From: Treponema sp.
GTDB lineage: Bacteria; Spirochaetota; Spirochaetia; Treponematales; Treponemataceae
Assembly (NCBI GenBank): GCA_003455655.1
Contig: DMQP01000067.1
Coordinates: 1 to 5,381 of the forward strand
Length of the DNA stretch: 5,381 nt
Direction: 5' to 3'
The number at the start of each line of letters is the position of its first letter. Within the stretch, counting starts at the first letter, position 1. This document shows, one piece after another, positions 4,870 to 5,381 of this stretch. The notes under the pieces were generated by a model. The model was not told the DNA's origin and did no database searches. It worked only from the letters and a program-made list of their open reading frames with translations. Made by a program: the position numbers and the translations under genes.

Positions 4870-5381
4870 ATGACTAAAAATTTCGAATTAAAAAAGTTTC
4901 TTTTCCGCCTGTTCCCTGTGTTAGGAATTCTTTTAGCACTTGCGGTAAATGCATTTATTCCTAACAGCGTGCAACATCCTGTTTCTGTTCAGCCCTATTA
5001 TGAAAGACTTTTGTTTGCACTTTTGGTACTTGCTGCAGTGGTTTTTGTTCTTTCGTTTTTTATTCCAAAACTGCACGACTCTCTTACACAAAAGGGTCCC
5101 TTTCTTTTGGGAGCAGCGGGAGTTGTTATTGTTATTAATTTGGTAACTGCAAAATTTGCTCTCTTACCGGTAATCTTCTTTCCGAGTTACGACAACATTT
5201 TGGCCATTTTTGTAGAACAGACAGAATTGTTAGGAAAATGTATTTGGTATTCATTTAGACTTTTACTTTTAGGAGTTTTCTGGGGAATTGTTGTTGGATT
5301 TATTACAGGTGTCTTTTTGGGATTTTCAAAAAAAGTATATTACTGGATAAATCCCTACATCAAATTGATTGGACCTATTCC
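4870..5381 (+). CDS. ABC transporter permease, SsuC/TauC type (5' part, cut by window end)
   Basis: The first 170 codons of an inner-membrane permease of the nitrate/sulfonate/bicarbonate ABC importer group (BPD_transp_1 fold), still open at the window edge. Hydrophobic segments lie at about 11-31, 45-64, 78-101 and 128-151. The recognisable part is the family's entry to the transport domain: FFPSYDNILAIFVEQ (103-117), then the helix with SFRLLLLGVFWGIVVGFITG (128-147), VFLGFSKKVYYWINPYI (148-164) and LIGPIP (167-172 pattern). The EAA loop that contacts the ATPase would come just beyond the window. The two extra N-terminal helices (residues 1-101) make it longer than E. coli SsuC. The substrate cannot be read from this part; sulfonates, nitrate, bicarbonate and thiamine precursors are all used by relatives. 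ATPase and binding-protein genes are expected downstream. Expression is probably controlled by the palindrome at 4831-4855. Confidence 0.88.
   Translation, partial: MTKNFELKKFLFRLFPVLGILLALAVNAFIPNSVQHPVSVQPYYERLLFALLVLAAVVFVLSFFIPKLHDSLTQKGPFLLGAAGVVIVINLVTAKFALLPVIFFPSYDNILAIFVEQTELLGKCIWYSFRLLLLGVFWGIVVGFITGVFLGFSKKVYYWINPYIKLIGPI

Noticed and set aside
4949..5146. Open frame of 65 codons inside the permease gene
   Set aside because: It is out of phase with the permease, which has a good start and family motifs; the Leu/Phe-rich translation is a frame shadow.

Overview
The window is a moderately AT-rich bacterial stretch carrying seven genes and one gene remnant. It is most likely from a host-associated spirochaete of the Treponema type. 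This rests on a LEA-type-2 (WHy) lipoprotein with a loose Cys lipobox, an extended YjbR protein, a membrane-bound GGDEF protein, and the codon and base composition. It is an inference, because the window has no rRNA or other marker gene.

Layout. From 28 to 1527 (+) lies a six-helix membrane protein with a PAS-like linker and an intact GGDEF domain, a probable diguanylate cyclase. Its stop codon overlaps the stop of a convergent two-gene minus-strand unit: a 60-residue unknown hydrophilic protein (2192-2374), then a MmcQ/YjbR-family protein (1524-2183). Upstream of that unit, at 2380-2586 (-), is an open frame with no start codon. It reads like an internal piece of a metallo-beta-lactamase-fold hydrolase, and it now holds a good promoter (TTGAAG-N17-TATAAT) for the two-gene unit. 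From 2589 to 3602 (+) is a lipoprotein with two LEA2/WHy-like halves, and its promoter must also lie inside the remnant. Converging on it with a 6-nt gap is a minus-strand pair: mscL (4296-4715), then a YczE-type membrane protein (3609-4256). Divergent from mscL, from 4870 to the window end (+), is the first part of an SsuC/TauC-type ABC permease.

How the genes work together. The window looks like several independent housekeeping or envelope functions: c-di-GMP signalling, an envelope lipoprotein, osmotic protection by MscL, and organic-anion or cofactor uptake. The best regulatory signals are the mscL promoter (TTGCCA-N17-TATAAT), which also rules out the longer mscL start, and an imperfect 9-bp-arm palindrome over the -10/+1 region of the permease promoter, which looks like a repressor operator. 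Two genes, the lipoprotein and the YczE-type protein, lack a Shine-Dalgarno sequence and have promoter-like elements placed so that the transcript would start at or within a few bases of the ATG.

I see no convincing evidence of a novel multi-gene system. The points most worth a second look are the hydrolase remnant turned promoter, the unknown 60-residue protein, the palindromic operator and the candidate leaderless starts.
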